Shown in pieces: positions 8,096 through 16,403 of a stretch of 64,000 bases of DNA. The position numbers were made by a program, and so were the translations under genes. The DNA comes from Breoghania sp. Its GTDB lineage: Bacteria; Pseudomonadota; Alphaproteobacteria; Rhizobiales; Stappiaceae. The stretch spans positions 3,162,001 through 3,226,000 of the forward strand of contig NZ_OY771475.1 of NCBI RefSeq assembly GCF_963674635.1, given 5' to 3'. Positions within the stretch are counted from its first letter, which is position 1. Every line of letters begins with the position of its first letter. Under the pieces are notes generated by a model, which searched no databases, was not told the origin of the DNA, and saw only the letters and a program-made list of their open reading frames with translations.

Positions 8096-9064
8096 ATGAC
8101 ATCAGCCACTTCAGGGTCTCTGTCCGTCCCGTCGGTATCCTCCGGCGGGAACGGACAGTCGCTCGACGAACTCATGCTCGCCATGGATGTCGTCGACACA
8201 TTGCGACACCAGGAGGCCGTCGCGGAACGCGAGATCGCGCAGGACGGCCGCGACGAAGGGCTCAAGGAACGGCTCAGACGCCTTTACGAGAGCCAGGGGC
8301 TGGAGGTTTCCGACCGCATCCTCGACGAGGGCATCGCGGCGCTGAAGGAAAGCCGCTTCACCTATGAGCGCACGCCTGCGGGCCTTTCGCGCACACTGGC
8401 CGGGCTCTGGGTGCGGCGCGGGCGCGTGATGGCGGGGATCGCGACGCTGATCGTGCTCTTCGGCATCTGGTCCGCCTATTCGAGCTGGACCACGCACTCG
8501 CGCGAACAGGCGGCGGAAGCCGCCCGGATCGAATTGACCGAGACCCTGCCCGCGAACGCCAAAAAGGCCGAAGAGGCCGCCATGGCGGAGGCGCGAACCA
8601 AAGCCGCGCAGGATCGCGTCCAGCAGCTTTACAGGGACGCCACATTGGCGCTCGCCCGCGCCGATGCGCCTGCCGCCCGCGTTGCCGTCGCCTCCCTGGA
8701 GACGCTGCGCCAGAGCCTTGTCCAGACCTACCAGCTTCGCATCGTCACGCGTCAGGGCGAGCGAAGCGGCGTTTTCCGCATTCCCGACGCCAATACGAGC
8801 GCCCGCAACTATTACCTGATCGTGGAGGCGGTCACGCCGGACGGAGAGCTTCTCTCCTTCCCCATCCGCAACGAGGAAACCAACGAGACGACGGTGGTTT
8901 CGCGCTGGGGTGTGCGGGTGCCGCAGGCGACCTACGAGGCAGTGCGTGACGACAAGATGGATGACGGCATCCTGCAAAACAACATTCTGGCGACCAAGCC
9001 GCGCGGTGCGCTGAAGCCTGTCTATGAGATGCCCGTTTCCGACGGCGCGATAACGAAGTGGTAG
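8096..9064 (+). CDS. single-pass membrane protein, DUF6384-like
   Basis: The 322-residue product resembles proteins labelled DUF6384; I am moderately sure of that name. Residues 1-110 are an acidic/basic helical cytosolic region (LDELMLAMDVVDTLRHQ near 24-40). One membrane helix, MAGIATLIVLFGIWSAYSSW, lies near 112-131. A helical charged stalk follows (about 135-190), then a beta-rich C-terminal domain (about 205-322) with a YYLIVEAVTPDGELLSFPI stretch. The lack of a cleavable signal and a basic patch (WVRRGR) before the helix suggest an inside-N, outside-C orientation, placing the beta domain in the periplasm. It is the middle gene of a three-gene operon, seven bases before the next start. 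Confidence 0.85.
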   Translation: MTSATSGSLSVPSVSSGGNGQSLDELMLAMDVVDTLRHQEAVAEREIAQDGRDEGLKERLRRLYESQGLEVSDRILDEGIAALKESRFTYERTPAGLSRTLAGLWVRRGRVMAGIATLIVLFGIWSAYSSWTTHSREQAAEAARIELTETLPANAKKAEEAAMAEARTKAAQDRVQQLYRDATLALARADAPAARVAVASLETLRQSLVQTYQLRIVTRQGERSGVFRIPDANTSARNYYLIVEAVTPDGELLSFPIRNEETNETTVVSRWGVRVPQATYEAVRDDKMDDGILQNNILATKPRGALKPVYEMPVSDGAITKW

Positions 9065-9071
9065 GCCCGAG

Positions 9072-10499
9072 ATGATCAGCGTTTTCGAGACAATGAACTC
9101 CATTGACCGGGCCGGTGACGAACTTCGCAGCGACGAAGACAATCTCACCCGGATCATCGAGGCGGCCACGGGCGAGCTGGCGCAGCTGCGCACCGAGCAG
9201 TCGACGCTCTTCAAGGGGCTCGCGGCGCTCCGGCTCGACGCCATCCAGCAGGATCAGCTGTCGGGACGGCTGGATGCGGTGGAACGCCGGGCGCTGGCGG
9301 CCCTGGAGGAGCGGCAGGCAAAACTCGACGAGATTGCAGGCCACCGCGACCGCCTGGCGCGCGATCTCACCCAGGCGCGCGCTGCGCGCGCCGAAAGCGA
9401 GGCCCGCGTGGAAGCGGCGGCCAACGCCATCCAGGAGCTGACGGACGCTACCGAGGACCGGATTTCCGGCAATCTGGCATGGCAGGAGCAATCGGCCCGC
9501 GTTGCGGGCGCTGAGGCCCGCACCAGCGCCGCTTCGCAAAAGGCGGATCAGGCGGAGGCCGACCGGGACGAGAAATCGAAGCCCTATCTGGACGATCCGC
9601 TCTTTGTCTATCTCTGGGAGCGCGGCTACGGCACCCCGCGCTACAGGGCCGGATCGATCACGCGCATGGGCGACGCCTATGTCGCCCGCGTGGTGCGCTA
9701 CGAGCCCGCGCGGCAGAACTACTTTGCGCTCACCGAAATTCCCAAGCGCTTGCGCGAACATGCCGACAGGCTGGCGGCAGCCCTTGAGGAGGAAGAGGCA
9801 AAGCTGTTTGCGATTGAGCGCGCGGCACTTGAAGAGGACGGGATTGTCGAGAAGGAGCATGTGCAGGAGGCGGCCGAGGCCGATCTGCGCGCCTGCGACG
9901 CACGCATCGCGGAGCTTGAGGCGCAAGACCGGGCGCTGGAGGCGGACCGCGCCGAACTCAGCGGCGTCGTGCCCGGTTCGGCCCTGTCGGATGCGCTCGA
10001 TGAGCTTGCCGCATCGCTGAAGCGTCAGGACCTTCAGGATCTCCTGCGCGATGCGCTTGAGACCCCGCACGAGGACGACGACCAGATCGTGCGCCGCCTT
10101 CAGGACCTTGAGATCGAGATGGCGGACAAGGCGCGCGAGATCGAGCAGACGCGGCAGACCGCGCTCGAAATCGCCCGAAGGCGCGCGGAGCTTGATCGCT
10201 CCCGCGACGAGATCCGCCGTCAGGACTATGAGCGGCAGGGTGGCGGCTTCAGCAATGAGGAGCTGATCGGCAACATTCTCGGCGGCATTCTGGCGGGCGC
10301 GCTGTCGTCACGCGATCTGGCCGATGCGCTGCGCAGCGGTTACCGGCCGGAACCCAAACGCAAGCGGCGCAAATCGCGCTCCAGCGGCGGCGGGTTCGGT
10401 GGCGGCGGTTTTGGCGGCGGCGGTGGTTTTGGTGGCGGCGGCTTCAGCGGCGGCGGCGGGTTCGGCGGTGGTGGCTTCCGAACAGGCGGCGGCTTCTAG
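9072..10499 (+). CDS. long coiled-coil protein with Gly/Phe-rich tail
   Basis: This 475-residue protein closes the three-gene operon. It has an N-terminal coiled coil (about residues 10-165), a globular insert (about 170-230, with DDPLFVYLWERGYGTPRY, an aromatic-rich segment), a second coiled coil (about 235-395), a short hydrophobic Gly/Ala helix (ELIGNILGGILAGALSS near 398-414) that might insert in a membrane, a basic stretch (PKRKRRKSRSS), and a tail of GGGF/GGGGF repeats to the last residue. Gly-rich tails of this kind occur on some membrane-surface proteins such as TPM-domain proteins. No function is known. Codon use matches the neighbours, so it does not look newly acquired. Confidence 0.88.
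   Translation: MISVFETMNSIDRAGDELRSDEDNLTRIIEAATGELAQLRTEQSTLFKGLAALRLDAIQQDQLSGRLDAVERRALAALEERQAKLDEIAGHRDRLARDLTQARAARAESEARVEAAANAIQELTDATEDRISGNLAWQEQSARVAGAEARTSAASQKADQAEADRDEKSKPYLDDPLFVYLWERGYGTPRYRAGSITRMGDAYVARVVRYEPARQNYFALTEIPKRLREHADRLAAALEEEEAKLFAIERAALEEDGIVEKEHVQEAAEADLRACDARIAELEAQDRALEADRAELSGVVPGSALSDALDELAASLKRQDLQDLLRDALETPHEDDDQIVRRLQDLEIEMADKAREIEQTRQTALEIARRRAELDRSRDEIRRQDYERQGGGFSNEELIGNILGGILAGALSSRDLADALRSGYRPEPKRKRRKSRSSGGGFGGGGFGGGGGFGGGGFSGGGGFGGGGFRTGGGF
10388..10496 (+). repeat. in-gene GGC/GGT repeat coding a Gly/Phe tail
   Basis: The last roughly 36 codons of the gene at 9072 are nearly all Gly with Phe every four to six residues, encoded by imperfect GGCGGCGGTTT-type units. 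Such runs are prone to slippage, so tail length probably varies between strains. Confidence 0.8.
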
Positions 10500-10603
10500 C
10501 GCCTTGTTCCGGCCGGATTGCCCCGATCCGACCGACAGACACGGGCTCGACTGCCAACAGGGCGACACAATGCCGGGCCAGGCAAGGCTCGGCATCGGCC
10601 TTG

Positions 10604-13546
10604 TCAGTGCGCCTCGTCCCAGTTCGCCGCCGCGCGGGCATCGACCTGAAGCGGCACACGCAAGGAGAGCGCCGGAGCCGGGGCGTCTTCCATGATGCGC
10701 GAGACGAGAGCGATGGTCGGATCGACCTCCTCATCCGGCACCTCGAAGATCAGTTCGTCATGCACCTGCAGCAGCATCCTGGCGCTGAGCTTCGATGAGG
10801 AGAGCGCATCTTCCATGCGCACCATGGCGCGGCGGATGATATCGGCGGCGGAGCCCTGAATGGGCGCGTTGATCGCCGCGCGCTCGTAGAAGGACCGCAT
10901 GTTCGGGTTCTTCGTGTTGACCTCGGGATAATGCGCCTTGCGCCCGAAGATGGTCGTCACATAGCCATCCGCATGGACCTTGCGCTTGGTCTCTTCCATG
11001 TAGTCGCGGATGCCGGGGAAGCGCTCGAAATAGGTCTTGATATAGTCGCCCGCCTCGCCGCGCGAGATGCCGAGCTGGTTGGCCAGACCGAAGGCGGAAA
11101 TCCCGTAGATGATGCCGAAATTGATGGCCTTGGCGCGACGGCGCACCATCGGATCCATGTCCTTGACCGGCACGTTGAAGATTTCCGAGGCCGTCATGGC
11201 GTGAATGTCGAGCCCGTCGGCAAAGGCCTTCACGAGCTGCGGGATTTCCGCCATGTGGGCAAGCACGCGCAGTTCGATCTGGCTGTAGTCGGCGGAAAGG
11301 AGCTTCATCCCTTCGGGTGCGATGAAAGCCTTGCGGATCTTGCGGCCCGCCTCGGTGCGCACGGGGATGTTCTGAAGGTTCGGCTCGGACGAGGACAGCC
11401 GCCCCGTGGTGGTGGAGGCCAGCGAATAGGAGGTGTGGACGCGCCCCGTCTCGGCGTTGATGCGTTTGGGAAGCGTATCGGTATAGGTCGATTTCAGCTT
11501 GGAGAGCTGACGCCATTCCACGATCTTGGTGGGCAGCTCATGGCCTTCGGCGGCCAGATCCTCCAGCACCGAGACGGAGGTGGACCAGGCGCCGGTCTTG
11601 GTCTTCTTGCCGCCGGGAAGTCCCATCTTGCCGAAGAGAATGTCGCCAAGCTGCTTGGGCGAGCCGACATTGAAATTCTCGCCCGCCAGTTCGTGGATTT
11701 CCGCCTCAAGCGCAGCCGCTCCTTGCGCCAGCTCGCCGGACAGGCGCGACAACATCTGCCGGTCGATGCTGACGCCGCGCATTTCCATGCGCGCCAGCAC
11801 CGGCACCAGCGGACGCTCCAGCGTCTCGTAGACGGTGGTCATGCCTTCGGCCGGAAGCCGGGATTTCAGGACCATCCAGAGCCGCAGCGTGACGTCGGCG
11901 TCCTCCGCCGCATAGGCGAGCGCCTTGTCCAGCGCCACCATGTCGAAGGTGATCATCGACTTGCCCTTGCCGCAGACCTCCTCGAACTTGATCGGCGTGT
12001 GGCCAAGCCAGCGCTCCGACAACGCATCCATGCCGTTGCCGCCCACAAGGCCCGCATCGAGCGTGTAGGAGAGCAGCATGGTGTCGTCGAAGGGCGCAAC
12101 CGCGATGCCCGACCGCTTCAGGATCACCCAGTCATATTTCAGGTTCTGCGCGATCTTCAAAACGCTCGGCGCTTCCAGAAGCGGCTTCAGAAGGTCGATC
12201 GCCTCCTTCATCGGAATCTGGCCCTCGACGAGCCCGCCACCGCCCAGAAGATCGCCCTCGCCATCGCGGTGGCCCAGGGGGATGTAGCAGGCCTTGCCGG
12301 GAGCGGTTGCAAGCGAGACGCCGCAAAGCTCCGCCTGCATGGGATCGAGCGAGGTGGTTTCGGTGTCCACCGCGACATGGCCCGTCTCGAAGGCATCGGC
12401 GATCCAGGCCTTCAGCCGCTCCGCATCGCGCACCAGTTCATATCTGGAGGTGTCGAGCGGGATTTTCCGGATTTCGGCGGCGCGCGCATCGGCCAGCGCG
12501 CCCGGTGCGCCGCTGGCACGGGACGAGGCGGACGCGCCCGAAGAACCGTCACCGCCCACCTCTTCATGCGCGGCGGCCGGAGCTTCCCAGCCCTTGATGG
12601 CAAGCTCGGCGGGGGAGATATCGGCTGCCTCCACACCCGCGACCTCCGCCACGCGACGGGTCAGTGTGGTGAATTCCATGGCCTTCAGGAAGGCCAGGGC
12701 TTTTTCGCCGTCGAGCTTGCGCACCTTGCCGTCCGACAGCGGCATCGCCACGGGCGTCTTGGTGTCGAGTTCGACGAGACGGCGGGAAATGCGGGCCTGT
12801 TCGGCAAATTCGATCAGGTTCTCGCGCCGCTTCTTCTGCTTGATGCCGTCGGCACCGGCCAGCAGGCTTTCCAGATCGCCGAATTCATTGATGAGCTGCG
12901 CCGCGGTCTTGACCCCGATGCCCGGAACGCCGGGGACATTGTCCACGCTGTCGCCGGCGAGCGCCTGCACATCCACGACCTTGTCGGGCGTGACGCCGAA
13001 TTTCTCGAAAACCTCGGGCTCGGCGATGCTCTTGTTCTTCATGGTGTCGAGCATCGTCACCCTTGGCCCGACAAGCTGCATCAAGTCCTTGTCGGAGGAA
13101 ATGATCGTGACATCGGCGCCCGCATCCACCGCCTGGTGGGCATAGGTGGCGATGATGTCGTCGGCCTCATAGCCTTCCTGCTCGATGCAGGCGACATTGA
13201 AGGCGCGCACCGCATCGCGGATGATGCTGAACTGGGGACGCAGATCTTCCGGCGGCTCGGGCCGCTGGGCCTTGTACTGGTCGTAGATCTCGTTTCGGAA
13301 GGTTTTCGACGAGTGATCGAAGACCACCACGATGTGGCTGGGCGTGACGCCTGCAGCCGTTTCGTCCGCCTCCTGCAGGAGCTTCCACAACATGTTGCAG
13401 AAGCCCGCAACCGCACCGACAGGCAACCCGTCGGACTTGCGCGTCAGCGGGGGCAGCGCGTGATAGGCGCGGAAGATATAGGACGAGCCGTCGACCAGGA
13501 AAACATGGTCGCCAGCCTTGAGGGGGGTGGTGGATTCGCTCGACAT
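10604..13546 (-). CDS. polA: DNA polymerase I
   Basis: A 980-residue family-A polymerase for Okazaki-fragment processing and repair. All three domains look intact: the N-terminal 5'-3' exonuclease begins VFLVDGSSYIFRAYHAL and includes DADDIIATYA-type and DKDLMQLV segments; the 3'-5' proofreading domain has DTETTSLD near residue 395; the polymerase domain has motif A DYSQIELRVLAHM, motif B (RRRAKAINFGIIYGIS) and motif C QVHDELIFE. A Gly/Ser/Ala linker with ASASSRASGAPG lies near residue 345. An in-frame ATG at 13576 would add ten residues; neither start has a strong ribosome-binding site. It is convergent with the coiled-coil operon. Confidence 0.97.
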   Translation of the reverse strand: MSSESTTPLKAGDHVFLVDGSSYIFRAYHALPPLTRKSDGLPVGAVAGFCNMLWKLLQEADETAAGVTPSHIVVVFDHSSKTFRNEIYDQYKAQRPEPPEDLRPQFSIIRDAVRAFNVACIEQEGYEADDIIATYAHQAVDAGADVTIISSDKDLMQLVGPRVTMLDTMKNKSIAEPEVFEKFGVTPDKVVDVQALAGDSVDNVPGVPGIGVKTAAQLINEFGDLESLLAGADGIKQKKRRENLIEFAEQARISRRLVELDTKTPVAMPLSDGKVRKLDGEKALAFLKAMEFTTLTRRVAEVAGVEAADISPAELAIKGWEAPAAAHEEVGGDGSSGASASSRASGAPGALADARAAEIRKIPLDTSRYELVRDAERLKAWIADAFETGHVAVDTETTSLDPMQAELCGVSLATAPGKACYIPLGHRDGEGDLLGGGGLVEGQIPMKEAIDLLKPLLEAPSVLKIAQNLKYDWVILKRSGIAVAPFDDTMLLSYTLDAGLVGGNGMDALSERWLGHTPIKFEEVCGKGKSMITFDMVALDKALAYAAEDADVTLRLWMVLKSRLPAEGMTTVYETLERPLVPVLARMEMRGVSIDRQMLSRLSGELAQGAAALEAEIHELAGENFNVGSPKQLGDILFGKMGLPGGKKTKTGAWSTSVSVLEDLAAEGHELPTKIVEWRQLSKLKSTYTDTLPKRINAETGRVHTSYSLASTTTGRLSSSEPNLQNIPVRTEAGRKIRKAFIAPEGMKLLSADYSQIELRVLAHMAEIPQLVKAFADGLDIHAMTASEIFNVPVKDMDPMVRRRAKAINFGIIYGISAFGLANQLGISRGEAGDYIKTYFERFPGIRDYMEETKRKVHADGYVTTIFGRKAHYPEVNTKNPNMRSFYERAAINAPIQGSAADIIRRAMVRMEDALSSSKLSARMLLQVHDELIFEVPDEEVDPTIALVSRIMEDAPAPALSLRVPLQVDARAAANWDEAH

Positions 13547-13632
13547 GGGCGGATCATGCCCATGCCGGGCTTTCATGGGAAGGGCGAAACCGGCAAGGCG
13601 TCGATTTTGCCCGGCAAAGAGCGCCCCTCAGC

Positions 13633-14685
13633 CTATTCCGCGGGCTGAAGCACGTGTTTCGGCTCGCTCAGACAGGCCCAATGCGGGCGCTTGAAGAGAA
13701 AATCGAGCCGGGTGCCGCGCACGATCAGGAAAGCGATGATCGGGCCGACCACGCCGGCAGCCGTCACCAGCACCGCGACCGTGCCCAGATCGAGGAACGG
13801 CGCGAATTTCAGAAGCACCGCCCGCGACACGCCCATCGGGAAGAAGAAGGCGAGGTAGATCACGATGGAATTCTGGCCGCAAAAGCGCAGGAAATCCGCA
13901 TAATTCAACCGCGACAGCAGGGCGGAGACGAGGATCACCGCGCAGGCCCCCGCAGCCCCCAGCGCCAGCGAGACGAAGGGCAGCTGCGAATATCCTGCAA
14001 AGACGACGATGCCGTTCATCAGGCCCCAGATCAGGAGGCCGGAAAGCGCCAGGCGCACATTTGACATGGCCCAGGCCGCCAGAGCGAAGACGTGGGGCGC
14101 GGCGATGTAGCCGACATAGAAGTAGACGAACCGGCCTGCGAATTCATCGATCAGCACCGAACCGGTGGGGAAGGGCGAGGCGGCTGACGAGGCCCCGGCC
14201 GCGTGAACGACTTCCAGAACCACGCCGAGCCCCATCACCACCTGCCAGGGGATTTTCGCGGCCCGCGCGGCCTTCGCAACAACGAAGAAGATCGGCAGCA
14301 TGTAGATGAACCACAAGGTGCCGAAAGGCTGCCAGAAGGTTTCCAGATAGGCCATGATCGTGCCCTGAACACCCATCTCGCCGACATAGACCGGCGATTT
14401 GAGGATGAACTGGATGGCGCACCACAGGACGTAAAAGTAAGCGAAATGGACGACCTTGCGGTCGAGATAGGTCCGCCAGTCACGGTCGATCACATTGGCA
14501 AGGAAGAGACCGGAGATCAGAAAGAAATCCGGCATGCGGAATGGGCGGCAGAATTCCACCACATAGGTCATCCAGCCGGTGGCGCCCGCGGCCCGTTCCA
14601 CACCAAGCGTGGAATGCATCATCACCACCGCGATAATGCAGAAGCCCTTCGCGTAGTCGACCCAGTCGATGCGTCCGCTTGCCAT
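13633..14685 (-). CDS. acyltransferase-3 family integral membrane protein
   Basis: The 350-residue protein has about ten membrane helices and the family signature at its N-terminus: IDWVDYAKGFCIIAVVMMH with the presumed catalytic His, then FRMPDFFLISGLFLA. Members of the acyltransferase-3 family move acyl groups to exported sugars, glycans or lipids. Fungal and bacterial relatives include OpgC-like and exopolysaccharide acetylases; the acceptor here cannot be told. The start at 14685 is supported by a GAGAGGCAGGA ribosome-binding site; the ATG at 14742 would add a basic 19-residue extension. It stands upstream of polA on the same strand with an 86-base gap, so co-transcription is possible. 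Confidence 0.9.
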   Translation of the reverse strand: MASGRIDWVDYAKGFCIIAVVMMHSTLGVERAAGATGWMTYVVEFCRPFRMPDFFLISGLFLANVIDRDWRTYLDRKVVHFAYFYVLWCAIQFILKSPVYVGEMGVQGTIMAYLETFWQPFGTLWFIYMLPIFFVVAKAARAAKIPWQVVMGLGVVLEVVHAAGASSAASPFPTGSVLIDEFAGRFVYFYVGYIAAPHVFALAAWAMSNVRLALSGLLIWGLMNGIVVFAGYSQLPFVSLALGAAGACAVILVSALLSRLNYADFLRFCGQNSIVIYLAFFFPMGVSRAVLLKFAPFLDLGTVAVLVTAAGVVGPIIAFLIVRGTRLDFLFKRPHWACLSEPKHVLQPAE

Positions 14686-14855
14686 GGTCCTGCCTCTCCC
14701 TCTCGTGCGCAGGGACATCGGAAAGACGTCACCTGCGACCAAGGCGGCAAGATACTGCAGATTTTAATTAAAGTCGCCTGACGTAAGGTCTTCGGGCGGC
14801 GATTCTTTAAAGAATGATTAACGCGCGCCCTTCACCGGCAAGCAGCCGACATGCC

Positions 14856-15356
14856 TCAGTTCAGGTGCTTTCCGTTCCACGGCGTGTCCGGATTGCCCGG
14901 TTTTCTGCTCCATTCCTCTTCGTCGAGGTCCACCACCGGATCCTGCGGATGGCCGGGACGATGACCCGGATGGCGGCCTGCGGATCCCATCTCCATCACG
15001 ACAACGTGTCTGGCGACCCCGCGCCAGATGGCGGAGCGAAAGGCGGGGACGAACAGCAGGAAGCCGATGGCATCGGTCACGAAGCCCGGCGTCAGCAGCA
15101 GCACACCGGCGACGAGGATCATCGCGCCATGGCCCAGTTCCGCGCCCGGGATGCGTCCGGCTTCGGTCTCGCTGCGGATGCGGGCGAGCAGGGAAAAGCC
15201 CTGGTGGCGCAGCAAGGCGGTGCCGATGACGGCGGTGACAAAGATCATCGCCAGCGTCGGGAAAACGCCGATCAGGTCGCCGACCTGAATGAAGACGGCG
15301 ATTTCGAGGATCGGAATGCCCAGAAGGGCGAGAGGTATCAGCAGTCCTGGTCTCAT
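14856..15356 (-). CDS. fxsA: FxsA family membrane protein
   Basis: The 166-residue protein has the FxsA layout: an N-terminal membrane helix (LLIPLALLGIPILEIAVFI), a second (IGVFPTLAMIFVTAVIGTALL), the family-typical RHQGFSLLARIRSE and GAELGHGAMILVAGVLLLTPGFVTDAIGFLL segments, and a polar C-terminal tail with His/Pro and acidic residues. E. coli FxsA is known for suppressing F-plasmid exclusion of phage T7; its cellular job is otherwise unclear. The start at 15356 follows GCGAGG; a longer frame from 15503 has no family likeness. It is divergent from the Tim44-domain gene, a pairing I recall as common in Hyphomicrobiales. Confidence 0.93.
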   Translation of the reverse strand: MRPGLLIPLALLGIPILEIAVFIQVGDLIGVFPTLAMIFVTAVIGTALLRHQGFSLLARIRSETEAGRIPGAELGHGAMILVAGVLLLTPGFVTDAIGFLLFVPAFRSAIWRGVARHVVVMEMGSAGRHPGHRPGHPQDPVVDLDEEEWSRKPGNPDTPWNGKHLN

Positions 15357-15673
15357 CGTGCCTCGCAAGTGTTCCCTCGATAGATAGGTTGGCCGCAAGC
15401 CCGATGCCAGCCAAAGGTGGCAAAACGCCTGCGCCGAAACGTTGCAAGCCTGTCTTTTCAGGATTTCAGCCCGGATTGGACCGCTTTTTTTGCCAAACTG
15501 CACAGGGGGCTTGTGCTAGACGTTGGATGCTGGTTCAAGGGAACCTACATTGTGGGACAAGTCCGGCGACGGAACCTGTGGCAAGATTTGAGCGAAAGCT
15601 CATCGGCTCGAAAACGGGCCCGGGCGACAGACTTCCCGCCGTTTATCAGAGACAGCAGAGCCGGTAGCGGGAT

Positions 15674-16402
15674 ATGGGTGATTTTTTCGACGTCTACAGC
15701 ATTATCTTCCTCGTTCTGGCCGTCGTCGTCCTGTTGAAGCTACGTAGCGTCCTCGGCCAGCGTACAGGCAACGAACGTCGGCCCTCCGATCCCTATTCCG
15801 AGCGTCGCAGCGAAGCCCCCGGCAAAGAGGACGACGCGGCGGACATGAACGACAACGTGGTCTCGCTGCCCTCGCGCGGCGAGGAGGATGACGAGCACCG
15901 CCGCGAAGCCGAAGATCGCCGCCTGGAAAAGGTCGCGCCCGCAGGTTCCGCCCTGAACGAGGCGTTGCGCGCAATCATCTCCTCCGACCGTTCCTTCGAG
16001 CCGCGCAATTTCGTCAACGGCGCCAAGGCCGCCTACGAGATGATTGTCACGGCTTTTGCGGAAGGCGACCGCAAGAGCCTGAAGGCTCTGCTCTCGCGCG
16101 AAGTCTATGACGGCTTTGTCGCCGCGATCACCGACCGCGAAACGCGCAAGGAAACGGTGTCCTCCACCTTTGTCGGCATCGACAAGGCGGAGATCGTCGA
16201 GGCCTCCCTCAAGGACAACATCGCCCAGGTGACGGTGCGCTTCCGCTCCAAGCTGATTTCCGCCACCCGCAACGAGGATGGCGCGATCATCGAGGGCGAT
16301 CCGAACCAGGTGGTGGATGTGACCGACATCTGGACCTTCTCGCGCGACGTGACCCAGCGCGACCCGAACTGGAAGCTGGTGGCGACCGAAACGGCAGACT
16401 GA
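15674..16402 (+). CDS. Tim44-domain inner-membrane-associated protein
   Basis: The 242-residue product begins with a single membrane helix (VYSIIFLVLAVVVLLKL, about residues 7-23), followed by a charged, disordered linker (about 25-95), and ends with a Tim44-like domain (about 100-240) including FVNGAKAAYEMIVTAFAEGD and VVDVTDIWTFSRDV. Bacterial relatives of mitochondrial Tim44 (TimA) are found in alphaproteobacteria; a protein-translocation role is by analogy only. The start at 15674 lies just after a GCGGG sequence. The stop at 16402 is one base before the next gene's ATG, so translation is likely coupled to mltA. Confidence 0.92.
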   Translation: MGDFFDVYSIIFLVLAVVVLLKLRSVLGQRTGNERRPSDPYSERRSEAPGKEDDAADMNDNVVSLPSRGEEDDEHRREAEDRRLEKVAPAGSALNEALRAIISSDRSFEPRNFVNGAKAAYEMIVTAFAEGDRKSLKALLSREVYDGFVAAITDRETRKETVSSTFVGIDKAEIVEASLKDNIAQVTVRFRSKLISATRNEDGAIIEGDPNQVVDVTDIWTFSRDVTQRDPNWKLVATETAD

Positions 16403-16403
16403 C

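Noticed and set aside
10931..13648. A 905-codon plus-strand frame opposite polA
   Set aside because: Antisense shadow of a high-GC gene; composition dominated by H, R, G, L and V with no recognisable domain.
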